NCBI GenBank assembly: GCA_041490445.1
Contig: JBGPTF010000023.1
Span: 1 to 36,540, forward strand
Length of the DNA stretch: 36,540 bases
Reading direction: 5' to 3'
Origin: JBGPTF01 sp041490445
GTDB lineage: Bacteria > Acidobacteriota > Terriglobia > Acidiferrales > UBA7541
In this document: in pieces, positions 25,630 to 32,718 of the stretch
How the letters are laid out: each line of letters starts with the position of its first letter
How positions within the stretch are numbered: the first letter of the stretch is position 1
The notes under the pieces: generated by a model
The model's database searches: none
Seen by the model: only the letters and a program-made list of their open reading frames with translations
Told to the model about the DNA's origin: nothing
Program-made: the position numbers and the translations under genes

Positions 25630-26460
25630 CTAGAACGGGACTTTGCTGCGCTGCGGATTGCGATTCGGCGGACCGGCAAGCGTGGAGGCCTGGCCCGGAC
25701 TGGTGAAGTTGATCTTGTCCGCGTCGAGGTAGAGCGGGCGATTCATCGTCACTTCGAGCGTGGTGCCGCGCGGCATTTCCGCGTCAGGGCCGCGCGAGAG
25801 CAGAACGCCGAGCAGGCCGACACCCGCGCCCACGCCCGCGCCGATGCCGGCGCTCTTCCCGCTGCGCCCGGCGATGCCGCCGATGCCGGCGCCGATGCTG
25901 GTGGTTTTCACGATCGTGCCGGCGTCCGAAGCTTTGTCCGAGTCGCCCTTGATCGTTCCCTCTTCCGTGGTGGATTCACCGCCGCCGGTGCCTGCGTTCG
26001 AGGGCGTCGCGTTGAAGCTGACCATGTAGCCATTCGGCAAAATCAACGTATTCAGACGGATCACGAGTTCGGCGCGGCCCTTGACGCGGCCGGCGCGCTT
26101 TGCTTCCACCACTTCTCCGCTCACATACGAGCCCGCCGGGATGATGATGCGATTGTCCTGCACGATGGGGAAAAGAGTCTCCAGATAGACGAGATCGCCC
26201 GAACGCGCGCTGCGCGTCGAGATGGCGTTGTGGAGCACGAGGGGCAGGCGCGTCCCCGCCGGCAATACAATTTTCTGCGGCGTGCCGGGCTTCACGGCAG
26301 CAGCCTCTTGCGGGGAAGCTTGCGGCTGCGATGGTTGCTGCGCGGGAACATTTTGCGCCGGAGGAGGCAACGGGCCGGGATTTTGCGCGCGTGCCGGCGA
26401 ACCCATCGAGAAGAACAATCCGGCGATCGCCAGCGTTGCTTGCGTCACGCGAGGAATCAT
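25630..26460 (-). CDS. Secreted glycine-zipper protein (paralogue 3 of 3)
   Basis: The ATG at 26460 is chosen because GGAGG lies five bases upstream and a signal peptide follows (TQATLAIAGLFFSMGSPARA). The 276-residue product has a Pro/Gln-rich linker, a beta-rich TrbI-like domain (IVLPAGTRLPLVLHNAISTR, then IIPAGSYVSGEVVEAKRAGR), a glycine zipper (IGAGIGGIAGRSGKSAGIGA) and the closing strand LEVTMNRPLYLD. It is the longest of three proteins with this plan in the window; the others are at 6002 and 11461. The resemblance to conjugation TrbI proteins is limited to the beta domain, and no conjugation genes are nearby. An envelope role is likely; the exact function is unknown. Confidence 0.8.
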   Translation of the reverse strand: MIPRVTQATLAIAGLFFSMGSPARAQNPGPLPPPAQNVPAQQPSQPQASPQEAAAVKPGTPQKIVLPAGTRLPLVLHNAISTRSARSGDLVYLETLFPIVQDNRIIIPAGSYVSGEVVEAKRAGRVKGRAELVIRLNTLILPNGYMVSFNATPSNAGTGGGESTTEEGTIKGDSDKASDAGTIVKTTSIGAGIGGIAGRSGKSAGIGAGVGAGVGLLGVLLSRGPDAEMPRGTTLEVTMNRPLYLDADKINFTSPGQASTLAGPPNRNPQRSKVPF

Positions 26461-26655
26461 GGGCACCTCCGGAAGGTCATGCACTTTCCGATGCTCTACG
26501 GCGCTCCGCAGGATGCCCCCAGCTTACTCCGATTCCCTCGCCGAGGTCACGTTTTCCCGCCCGGGCATTCACCAATGGATACCAAAACGAGATGCTCCTG
26601 CGCTACAGTGTGCATGCATGGCGCGTGGGAAGCCTGCAAGAACAGGGAGAGCCAC

Positions 26656-26856
26656 ATGGCGAAGCTGGCGCTGGTGTACGGGATGCGGCTGTTCCCGGCG
26701 GAAGATCTGGACGCCGTGGGAGAAGCGCAGGTGGAGATGAAGAACGGGCGGAGCGGGCGCGTCACGATGCACCTGATCGAAGGCAGCAAGGCGGAAATCG
26801 AGCGGACGCTGCGGCAATCGATCGAAGCGTTCTTTGAGATGTACCCGGAAATCTAA
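26656..26856 (+). CDS. Small conserved-looking protein of unknown function (66 aa)
   Basis: AGGGAGA precedes the ATG at 26656. The product (MAKLALVYGMRLFPAEDLDA... to EAFFEMYPEI) has a compact alpha/beta pattern: a hydrophobic strand, a strand carrying AQVEMKNGRSGRVTMHLIEG, and an amphipathic C-terminal helix. It has no signal peptide or metal motif. The coding signal is good for its size: regular hydrophobic spacing and a ribosome site. The family is not recognised. It converges with the zinc-ribbon gene at 26918. Confidence 0.6.
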   Translation: MAKLALVYGMRLFPAEDLDAVGEAQVEMKNGRSGRVTMHLIEGSKAEIERTLRQSIEAFFEMYPEI

Positions 26857-26917
26857 CGACCAGAACTTTATGCGACGGAGAGCGCAGAGAATCAGAGAGA
26901 AGTAGCTGGCCAAGAAT

Positions 26918-27187
26918 CTAGATGAGGACGACGGTCTGGCCGGTCAGGTCGAATCGTTTGCGGCAGCGGATATTGCGGCAGGCTACCATGTCGTCCACGC
27001 GAACCATGTAAGATCGCGCCTGCGCGAAGTGCTTGCGGTCTTCTTCATCGGCGCCGCCCGGCAACGCAGCTTTTTTCGTCCGAACCTTCCAGCGAACCGG
27101 GTAAGTATTTTCCTCGCGGCAATGCGGGCAGATCAGCGGGATCTGCTTCGTCTCGTCCTTTTCGTCGTACAACCGTCTCTCGTCCAT
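26918..27187 (-). CDS. Small zinc-ribbon-like protein (89 aa)
   Basis: The protein has two Cys clusters, CPHC near residue 20 and CRNIRC near residue 70, with basic and aromatic residues around them. This is consistent with a four-Cys zinc ribbon or treble clef. The N-terminus is highly charged (MDERRLYDEKDETKQ) and the C-terminus ends in a hydrophobic strand (FDLTGQTVVLI). It starts eight bases after the stop of the polysaccharide deacetylase gene, so the two are probably cotranscribed. A nucleic-acid or protein-binding role is possible but not supported further. Confidence 0.65.
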   Translation of the reverse strand: MDERRLYDEKDETKQIPLICPHCREENTYPVRWKVRTKKAALPGGADEEDRKHFAQARSYMVRVDDMVACRNIRCRKRFDLTGQTVVLI

Positions 27188-27195
27188 GTGCCCGC

Positions 27196-27900
27196 CTACT
27201 TTTTTTCCGAGCTGTCGAGCGTGACGAACTTCAGGCCCGCGTCTTTCCACCGGGGCAACCAGTGCGCGAGCGCCTGCACGGAATGAAGGCGCTCGCCGCC
27301 CAGAGCGCGGTAATCGCCGTCGTGCAGCAGGACAATATCGCCTCCGCGAGCGTGGCGCAAGCGCCGAATGATCCGTTCCGCGGGCTGCGGAAACCAATCC
27401 CACAGCCAGAGGGACCACATCGCCACGCCCGCGATTCCGGCGCGACGAACGGCGCGATGCAAGTGCGGCCCGCGAAATCCGAAGGGTGGCCGCATCCAGG
27501 CAGCGTCGCGGCCCGTTGCCGTTGTGATGGCTTCCCTGCACCGGGAAAGTTCGTCGGCAATTTTCCGCGGCGAAAGCAGACCGAGATTCGGATGCGTTTC
27601 GGTGTGATTCGCTACCAGGTGCCCGCGTGAAACAATGTCGGCCGCCAGCGCAGGACATTTTCGTACGAATCTCCCGATCAAGAAAAACGTGGCGCGGACA
27701 TCGTGGCGATCGAGCAGGTCGAGCAAGGCAGGCGTGGCGGCGGGATTCGGGCCGTCGTCAAACGTCAAGGCGATGGTTGTGGGATCGCCGGTGCGGCGAA
27801 GTGTCGGGCCGAACAGTTGGGCGCTCGGAGTGATTGCGGCCCAGGTGTAAACGCAAGCGCCACCGGCCACTGCCAGCGCCGCCATGGAAGCAGGATTCAT
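27196..27900 (-). CDS. Polysaccharide deacetylase (NodB/CE4 family), membrane-anchored
   Basis: The 234-residue protein has a short N-terminal hydrophobic segment (MAALAVAGGACVYTWAAI) that is an anchor or signal. The NodB homology domain follows, with TFDDGPNPAATP (catalytic and metal Asp about residues 48-49), the metal-binding HTETH (His99, His103), RPPFGFRGPH and LLHDGD near residue 200. All core catalytic motifs are present, so a metal-dependent deacetylase acting on N-acetylated cell-wall or surface polysaccharide is expected. Peptidoglycan, chitin-like and exopolysaccharide substrates cannot be separated by eye. It forms a likely operon with the zinc-ribbon gene downstream. Confidence 0.9.
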   Translation of the reverse strand: MNPASMAALAVAGGACVYTWAAITPSAQLFGPTLRRTGDPTTIALTFDDGPNPAATPALLDLLDRHDVRATFFLIGRFVRKCPALAADIVSRGHLVANHTETHPNLGLLSPRKIADELSRCREAITTATGRDAAWMRPPFGFRGPHLHRAVRRAGIAGVAMWSLWLWDWFPQPAERIIRRLRHARGGDIVLLHDGDYRALGGERLHSVQALAHWLPRWKDAGLKFVTLDSSEKK

Positions 27901-27931
27901 GCGCGCGGAAGCGACGGCAAAATTCGGCGGA

Positions 27932-28267
27932 TCATTTATGTGTCTGCCCCGCGGCCTTCTTGGCTTCCTTCGACGCGTAGGCGGGCCGCGTTTCCACTTC
28001 GAGGGCGATCTTATGGCCGTTCTCCTCCCGGTATTTCACTTTGACGTGCATGCCGGGCGCGAGCTGGCCGGTAACTTTTGTCGCATCGTTCATCTGAATT
28101 TCCACGACGCCCGTTCCCTTGCTGAACAGGCCGATCTTCTGAATGGAGAGGACTTTATCTTTTACGCTGTGCAACTCGCCGGAGACGGTCTTCGTCCCGC
28201 TGGCGTAGAGAGCGCCCGCCGCCAGAAGCGCCATCAGGCTCGCGAGTCGTCGTGTGGCCGGACTCAT
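27932..28267 (-). CDS. Small exported beta-rich protein (111 aa)
   Basis: The ATG at 28267 follows AGGAGGAGC directly and starts a signal peptide (MSPATRRLASLMALLAAGAL), so the longer frame from 28354 is rejected. The mature part is a small beta-barrel-like domain (SGELHSVKDKVLSIQ, VVEIQMNDATKVTGQLAPGM, VKVKYREENGHKIALEVE) reminiscent of DUF5666/OB-type folds in periplasmic proteins, ending with a Lys/Ala-rich tail. Function is unknown. It lies 31 bases upstream of the deacetylase gene on the same strand and may belong to the same transcript. Confidence 0.75.
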   Translation of the reverse strand: MSPATRRLASLMALLAAGALYASGTKTVSGELHSVKDKVLSIQKIGLFSKGTGVVEIQMNDATKVTGQLAPGMHVKVKYREENGHKIALEVETRPAYASKEAKKAAGQTHK

Positions 28268-28398
28268 GCTCCTCCTTTCCGACATTCTCGCACTCCCCGG
28301 CGCCGCGCACAAACGCAAGTCGTTGGTAACGCCCGGGGGAGTGCTTGCGTCCAACGACTAAAGGAAGAGGGAGCGTTGGATTTAAGCGGGGGGAAGGG

Positions 28399-28546
28399 TT
28401 GGTTGCGGGTGACGGTCGAGGTTTTCTTATTCTAGCAGGTTTGCTTTTGGTTTTCGCAGTCCCCCTCTGGGCGCAGCAAGCATCCCCACGGCCGACTGGA
28501 GCGAGCGGCCTCGTTCGCACGGTGGATGGAACGCCGATCCCCGCCG
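28399..28546 (+). pseudogene. 5' fragment of a secreted carboxypeptidase-regulatory-like protein
   Basis: From a TTG at 28399 with GGGGGAAGG upstream the plus strand encodes a good signal peptide (FLILAGLLLVFAVPLWAQ) followed by LVRTVDGTPIPAVE. That is the usual beginning of the carboxypeptidase-regulatory-like domain that opens many acidobacterial TonB-receptor-like proteins. The homology stops near 28546, where the sequence turns into an arsM fragment in the opposite orientation. It is a truncated gene start. Confidence 0.5.
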
Positions 28547-28792
28547 TTGAAGCACGCGGAACGCCTCCCGCAAGACGCGGTGCTTGTCCGCGGACAGGTT
28601 GATCACGCAATTCGAGATCACCACGTCAACGGAAGCTTCCGGCAAAGGAATGTTTTCGATTTCGCCCTTGAGAAACTCCACATTCTGCACGCCGGCCTTG
28701 CGCTGGTTTTTGCGAGCCAGCGCCAGCATTTCGTCCGTCATGTCCAGGCCATACGCTTCTCCGGCCGGGCCAACTCTCTTCGCAGACAGCAG
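28547..28792 (-). pseudogene. arsM: Arsenite methyltransferase fragment
   Basis: On the minus strand 82 residues match the methyltransferase core of ArsM closely: LLSAKRVGPAGEAYGLDMTD, EMLALARKNQRKAGVQNVEF, LKGEIENIPLPEASVDVVIS and NCVINLSADKHRVLREAFRV, including the conserved Cys of SNCVINL. ArsM converts arsenite to methylarsenicals using S-adenosylmethionine. The N-terminal part, including the glycine-rich SAM-binding loop, and the C-terminal third are missing. The open frame extends from 28864 to 28427, but sequence outside 28547-28792 is unrelated. Both ends are therefore breakpoints. No other ars gene is in the window. Confidence 0.8.
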
Positions 28793-28843
28793 GTGGCGGA
28801 AAGGCGCAAAAAGAAAATCAAAAAAAGCTTGCATGTGAGCTTG

Positions 28844-28865
28844 TGTTGTAGTTAAGTATAACACT
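28844..28865. promoter_or_regulatory. Candidate operator palindrome upstream of the YtrA-type operon
   Basis: A 22-base imperfect palindrome (GTGTT...AACAC ends, 18 of 22 positions symmetrical) lies about 75 bases before the ATG at 28939, in AT-rich DNA likely to hold the promoter. The ends GT and AC with internal TA fit the general form of GntR-family operators. A GntR/YtrA-type repressor is encoded in the same gene series, so autoregulation is plausible. Confidence 0.35.
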
Positions 28866-28938
28866 GTTGATCGCTCTCACTGGAGTAGGCGAGGGAAAAC
28901 CCTGAACCGAAAGTAAAGAAGCTTAAGGAGAATGAAAC

Positions 28939-29517
28939 ATGAAATCTCTTCGTCTTATGCTGTCCGTCGTTGTTCTGATGTCGCTCTCCACCGTGGCTTT
29001 CGCGCAGACCGAGGGGCAAAAGTCAGACGCGCAAAAAGCCGCCGCGCCGAAGTCCGACGCGCAGATTTCCTTCGACACCATGAAAACCCTCGCGGGAGAG
29101 TGGGAAGGCCCCGTCACCGTCCCGGAGATGCCGGAGATGTCAGGCGGCAAGCCGCTCCACGTCTCGCTGCGCGTGACCTCGAGGGGGAATGCGCTCGTGC
29201 ACGAGCTTCAGGAAGCAGGAACGCCGTTGGATGCGACAAAGTACGACCATCCGGTTACGATGCTTTACGTGGACGGAGGCCAGCTCACGCTGGTTCACTA
29301 TTGCGACGCGGGGAACCGGCCGCGCATGACCGGCAAGATGTCGCCCGACGGCAAGACGGTCGAGTTCGAGTTCAAGGACATCAGCGGGAGCACGGAGTAC
29401 CACATGCACCATTCGGTGTTCACCATCATCGACGCCAACCATCACACCGAGGATTGGACGTTCATGATGAAGGACAAGCCGATCCACGCGCACTTCGACC
29501 TGCAGCGCACAAAATAA
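28939..29517 (+). CDS. Secreted protein with lipocalin-like (DUF1579-like) domain
   Basis: AAGGAG precedes the ATG. A signal peptide (LMLSVVVLMSLSTVAFAQ) leads into a polar linker and a domain starting FDTMKTLAGEWEGPVTVPE. Short strands follow (LHVSLRVTSRGNALVHEL, PVTMLYVDGGQLTLVHYCDA, VEFEFKDISG), ending in WTFMMKDKPIHAHFDLQR. The opening LAGxWxG and the strand pattern fit the lipocalin-like DUF1579 group found in soil bacteria. The 192-residue protein is probably periplasmic; ligand and role are unknown. It is followed 40 bases later by a GntR regulator and an ABC transporter, and probably heads that operon behind the palindrome at 28844. Confidence 0.75.
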   Translation: MKSLRLMLSVVVLMSLSTVAFAQTEGQKSDAQKAAAPKSDAQISFDTMKTLAGEWEGPVTVPEMPEMSGGKPLHVSLRVTSRGNALVHELQEAGTPLDATKYDHPVTMLYVDGGQLTLVHYCDAGNRPRMTGKMSPDGKTVEFEFKDISGSTEYHMHHSVFTIIDANHHTEDWTFMMKDKPIHAHFDLQRTK

Positions 29518-29557
29518 CAGGCCGGGTGTATGTGGCAAGGGCTATCTGGATAACCTG

Positions 29558-29953
29558 ATGGACCGTGAGTGGAACGACAGTCAGCCGATCTACCGCCAGC
29601 TTCGCGACCGTGTGGTCGCGATGATCCTCGACGGCGTTCTCAAGGAAGGCGATCCGCTGCCCTCCGTGCGCACCGTCGCGGCTGAATATCGGGTCAATCC
29701 GCTCACGGTTCTGAAGGGCTATCAACAACTGGTCGACGAGCAACTTGTCGAAAGTAAGCGAGGTCGCGGCATGTTCATCAATGCCGGCGCACGCAGTCTG
29801 TTGCTGCAGGGCGAACGGCAGAAGTTTCTTGGCGAAGAATGGCCCAGGGTCTACGCAACCATTCAGCGGCTCGGCCTGAGACTGGAAGAACTGCTGGATG
29901 CTGCCGCGAACCGCCGGTCGTCGAATGCTGAACAGAAGGAGCCGAAGCCATGA
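29558..29953 (+). CDS. GntR-family transcriptional regulator, YtrA subfamily
   Basis: The 131-residue protein opens with the classic GntR winged helix-turn-helix (PIYRQLRDRVVAMILDGVLK, EGDPLPSVRTVAAEYRVNPL, TVLKGYQQLVDEQLVESKRG, RGMFI). Only about 50 residues follow, too few for a large effector domain. The short C-terminus and the adjacent ABC genes define the YtrA subfamily, which represses its own operon and often responds to cell-wall or antibiotic stress. The stop overlaps the ATPase start by four bases. The palindrome at 28844 is a candidate binding site. Confidence 0.9.
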   Translation: MDREWNDSQPIYRQLRDRVVAMILDGVLKEGDPLPSVRTVAAEYRVNPLTVLKGYQQLVDEQLVESKRGRGMFINAGARSLLLQGERQKFLGEEWPRVYATIQRLGLRLEELLDAAANRRSSNAEQKEPKP

Positions 29954-30825
29954 CAGTCATAGAAGCACGCGGCCTGCGCAAGGCCTTCGGCGCAACGGTC
30001 GCGCTTGACGGCATCAATTTGCGGGTGGAAGAGGGCCGGATTCTCGGACTCATCGGCCCCAACGGCGCAGGCAAGACCACCGCGCTCAACGCGATTCTCG
30101 GCCTCACTCCATATCAGGGAGAACTGAGGGTGCTCGGACGCGACCCCTGGACCGAGCGCGATCAACTCATGCGCGACGTCTGCTTCATTGCCGATGTCGC
30201 CGTGCTGCCGCGCTGGGTGCGGGTTTCGCAGTTGCTCGACTACGTCGCCGGCGTGCATCCACGGTTCAACCGTGCGAAGGCGGAAAGTTTTCTTGCCAGG
30301 ACCACCATCCGGCGCGCCAGCAAGGTGAGGGAATTGTCGAAGGGCATGGTCGCCCAACTGCACCTCGCCCTGGTCATGGCCATTGACGCGAAATTACTGG
30401 TGCTGGACGAGCCAACCCTTGGCCTTGACATCCTGTACCGCAAGCAATTCTACGATTCCCTGCTGAACGACTACTTCGATCGCAGCCGCACTATTGTGAT
30501 GACCACACATCAGGTGGACGAGATCCAGGACGTCCTCACCGATGTCATGTTCATCAACCGCGGCCGCATCGTACTCGATTGCAGCATGGAGGAAATCGAG
30601 TCCCGCTATCAGGAGGTGATGGTGCATCCCGAGCAAGCCGCCGCAGCACGGGCGCTCAAGCCGATTTACGAGCGCCAGGTGCTCGGTCGCAGCATCCTGC
30701 TGTTTGATCATCTCGGCCGTGACCAACTCGCAGCACTTGGCGACGTGCGCACGCCCAGCATCGCTGACTTGTTCGTTGCTGTGGTGGGCAATCAAGCCGG
30801 CTCAGCACAAGGAGCGGCTCTATGA
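29950..30825 (+). CDS. ABC transporter ATP-binding protein (YtrB-like)
   Basis: The 291-residue ATPase has Walker A GPNGAGKT (36-43), Walker B LLVLDE (149-154) and the switch His187 (TTHQVDE). The signature motif is the divergent ELSKGMVAQ in place of LSGGQ, and the usual Q-loop glutamine region reads FIADVAVLPRW. Both departures are common in YtrB-type ATPases paired with ABC-2 permeases. The protein has a C-terminal extension of about 70 residues beyond the ATPase core, ending after HLGRDQLAALGDV. It overlaps the GntR gene and the permease gene by four bases each, so the three are translationally coupled. Confidence 0.9.
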   Translation: MTVIEARGLRKAFGATVALDGINLRVEEGRILGLIGPNGAGKTTALNAILGLTPYQGELRVLGRDPWTERDQLMRDVCFIADVAVLPRWVRVSQLLDYVAGVHPRFNRAKAESFLARTTIRRASKVRELSKGMVAQLHLALVMAIDAKLLVLDEPTLGLDILYRKQFYDSLLNDYFDRSRTIVMTTHQVDEIQDVLTDVMFINRGRIVLDCSMEEIESRYQEVMVHPEQAAAARALKPIYERQVLGRSILLFDHLGRDQLAALGDVRTPSIADLFVAVVGNQAGSAQGAAL

Positions 30826-31751
30826 ATACTCCATCGAACGCCATGCCGGAGTCTCCCCTCGACTCGCAGGGAATCGCGCCAGCGGCCATGTCAGCGACTC
30901 GGCCAATGTACTGGTCGGTGCGACGCGAATTGTGGGAAAACCGTTCGATCTACGTCGCTCCGCTTGCCGCGGCCGCTGTCTTTCTGTTCGGCTTCTTGAT
31001 CCACACGATTGTTGTGCGGCACCGGATGCACGGCATATGGGCGCTCAATCCGGCGCAACAGCACGAAGTGCTCGCCGTGCCGTATGAATTCGCGGCGGCC
31101 CTGATCATGGGGACGGCTGTTATCGTCGGAATTTTCTACTCTCTCGACGCGCTGTACGGAGAGCGCCGGGATCGGAACATCCTGTTCTGGAAGTCGCTGC
31201 CGGTTTCTGATCTCACGACTGTGCTCTCGAAGGTGAGCATTCCGCTCGTCGTTCTGCCACTGCTCAGTTTCGCCATCGCCGTTGTCACGCAGTGGCTCAT
31301 GCTTCTGCTGAGCAGCGTAGTACTGCTGGGGAGCGGCCTGAGTGTGGCGACGCTATGGACACAATCGTCGTTCTTCCACGTGTCACTGATGCTGCTCTAC
31401 CATATTGTGACCGTTCATGGCCTGTGGTACGCGCCAATCTACGGCTGGCTGCTGCTGGTTTCAGCCTGGGCCCCGCGGGCGCCATTTCTATGGGCCTTCT
31501 TGCCGCCGTTCGTGATCTGGGGAGTCGAGAAGATTGCGTTCAACACTTCGCATTTCCTCACCATGCTGCAGTACCGCTTGACAGGACCGGAGGCTTCCAC
31601 CCCGGCGCCGGGCAGCACCCTGATGGATCTGATGGCAGCACTCACTCCGGCGCAATTTTTCAGCACGCCGGGCCTGTGGATCGGCTTGGCAATCGCTGCG
31701 GCATTCCTCGCGGCAGCGGTCCGGCTGCGCCGCTATCGGGGACCGATCTGA
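30822..31751 (+). CDS. ABC-2-type transporter permease (YtrC-like)
   Basis: The 309-residue protein has about six hydrophobic helices (for example IYVAPLAAAAVFLFGFLIHT, AALIMGTAVIVGIFYSLDAL, LVVLPLLSFAIAVVTQWLML and a final LWIGLAIAAAFLAAAVRL). The segment YGERRDRNILFWKSLPVSD between helices two and three is the coupling-type motif seen in ABC-2 permeases of YtrB/GntR systems. It overlaps the ATPase gene by four bases. The substrate is unknown; efflux or stress response at the envelope is the usual role of such systems. Confidence 0.85.
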   Translation: MNTPSNAMPESPLDSQGIAPAAMSATRPMYWSVRRELWENRSIYVAPLAAAAVFLFGFLIHTIVVRHRMHGIWALNPAQQHEVLAVPYEFAAALIMGTAVIVGIFYSLDALYGERRDRNILFWKSLPVSDLTTVLSKVSIPLVVLPLLSFAIAVVTQWLMLLLSSVVLLGSGLSVATLWTQSSFFHVSLMLLYHIVTVHGLWYAPIYGWLLLVSAWAPRAPFLWAFLPPFVIWGVEKIAFNTSHFLTMLQYRLTGPEASTPAPGSTLMDLMAALTPAQFFSTPGLWIGLAIAAAFLAAAVRLRRYRGPI

Positions 31752-31798
31752 TTTGCATGCACCCTTGATTGCGATTCCTCGCATAAGGAGAAACGATT

Positions 31799-32530
31799 AT
31801 GAGCACAGATGTAATGACGGAACGGATTGCAGAAGCATCGCCGCGTTTCAAGGCGAGGATGGCCGGTGTGTTTTATTTGCTCATGATCCCGATGGGAGGA
31901 CTCGCCGTCTTCGCTCGCCGCGGGCTTGTTGTAAGTGGAGACGCCGCGGCTACAGCGACCAACATCCTGGCGCACGAGTCTTTATTTCGGCTAGGTTTCG
32001 CAGCCGACCTCCTCGTGGTCGCGTGCTATCTCGCTGTGACGGCTCTCTTCTATGGCTTGTTTAAGCCGGTGAACAGGAGCGTCTCTTTGCTCGCAGCGTT
32101 CTTCAGCCTCGTGGGATGCGCTATTCAGGGTTTTGCCTGCCTCTTTGAGCTCGCTCCCTTGGTCGTCTTGGGAAGCGGGCAGTACTCGAGCGCATTTAAG
32201 GTGGAACAGTTGCAGGCGCTGGCGTACACGTTTCTCAAATTGTATTCTCAGGCCTACAGCATCGCTCTGGTATTTTTCGGATTCTATTGTCTCCTGATCG
32301 GTTATCTCATTTTCAAGTCAACCTTCCTGCCTCGAATTCTGGGCGTGCTGATGGCAATCGGCGGTTTGGCTTGGCTGACTTTTCTGTCACCGTCGTTCGG
32401 CGCAAAGTATCTGCCCTACATTCTGGCCGCCGACATCGGGGAAGGATTGCTGATCCTGTGGCTCCTCGTGAAGGGCGTAAACGAACAACGATGGAAGGAG
32501 CAGGCCAGCGCATCGGGGACAGGCGCTTAG
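31799..32530 (+). CDS. DUF4386-family membrane protein
   Basis: The start has AAGGAG nine bases upstream. The 243-residue protein has six to seven hydrophobic helices and the usual DUF4386 opening (FKARMAGVFYLLMIPMGGLA) and closing (YLPYILAADIGEGLLILWLL). Function of the family is unknown, though members often sit beside regulators and stress genes. The first 85 coding bases and the last about 40 are repeated downstream, at 32577 and 35274, showing that a second DUF4386 gene once followed this one. It is 47 bases after the ABC permease and could share its transcript. Confidence 0.85.
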   Translation: MSTDVMTERIAEASPRFKARMAGVFYLLMIPMGGLAVFARRGLVVSGDAAATATNILAHESLFRLGFAADLLVVACYLAVTALFYGLFKPVNRSVSLLAAFFSLVGCAIQGFACLFELAPLVVLGSGQYSSAFKVEQLQALAYTFLKLYSQAYSIALVFFGFYCLLIGYLIFKSTFLPRILGVLMAIGGLAWLTFLSPSFGAKYLPYILAADIGEGLLILWLLVKGVNEQRWKEQASASGTGA

Positions 32531-32576
32531 CGCACCATGCTCACTGATTCAATCATTCTCGTAAGAAGAAACGAGT

Positions 32577-32661
32577 ATGAGCACAGATGTAATGACGGAA
32601 CGGATCACAGAAGCGTCGCCGCGTTTTAAGGCCAGGATGGCCGGTGTCTTTTATTTGCTCA
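32577..32661 (+). pseudogene. 5' remnant of a second DUF4386 gene
   Basis: This stretch matches the first 85 coding bases of the gene at 31799 at 79 of 85 positions, starting MSTDVMTERITEASPRFKAR, and the leader before the ATG is also similar. Similarity stops abruptly after FYLLT. The frame runs on to a stop at 32735 with unrelated residues, giving 52 codons in all. It marks the left edge of inserted sequence ahead of the di-iron oxygenase gene. Confidence 0.85.
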
Positions 32662-32718
32662 CCATACTGAAGCAAATCTCTAAGCAGCAACGGTTTAATT
32701 CGATGTTCAGGAGGACGC

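Noticed and set aside
25630..26460. Conjugation (TrbI) component
   Set aside because: Only the beta domain is similar. No other conjugation, relaxase or mating-pair gene is present in the window.
25438..26856. 472-codon open frame spanning two genes on the plus strand
   Set aside because: Most of it is antisense to the glycine-zipper gene. Only the last 66 codons, from 26656, have a ribosome site and protein-like composition.
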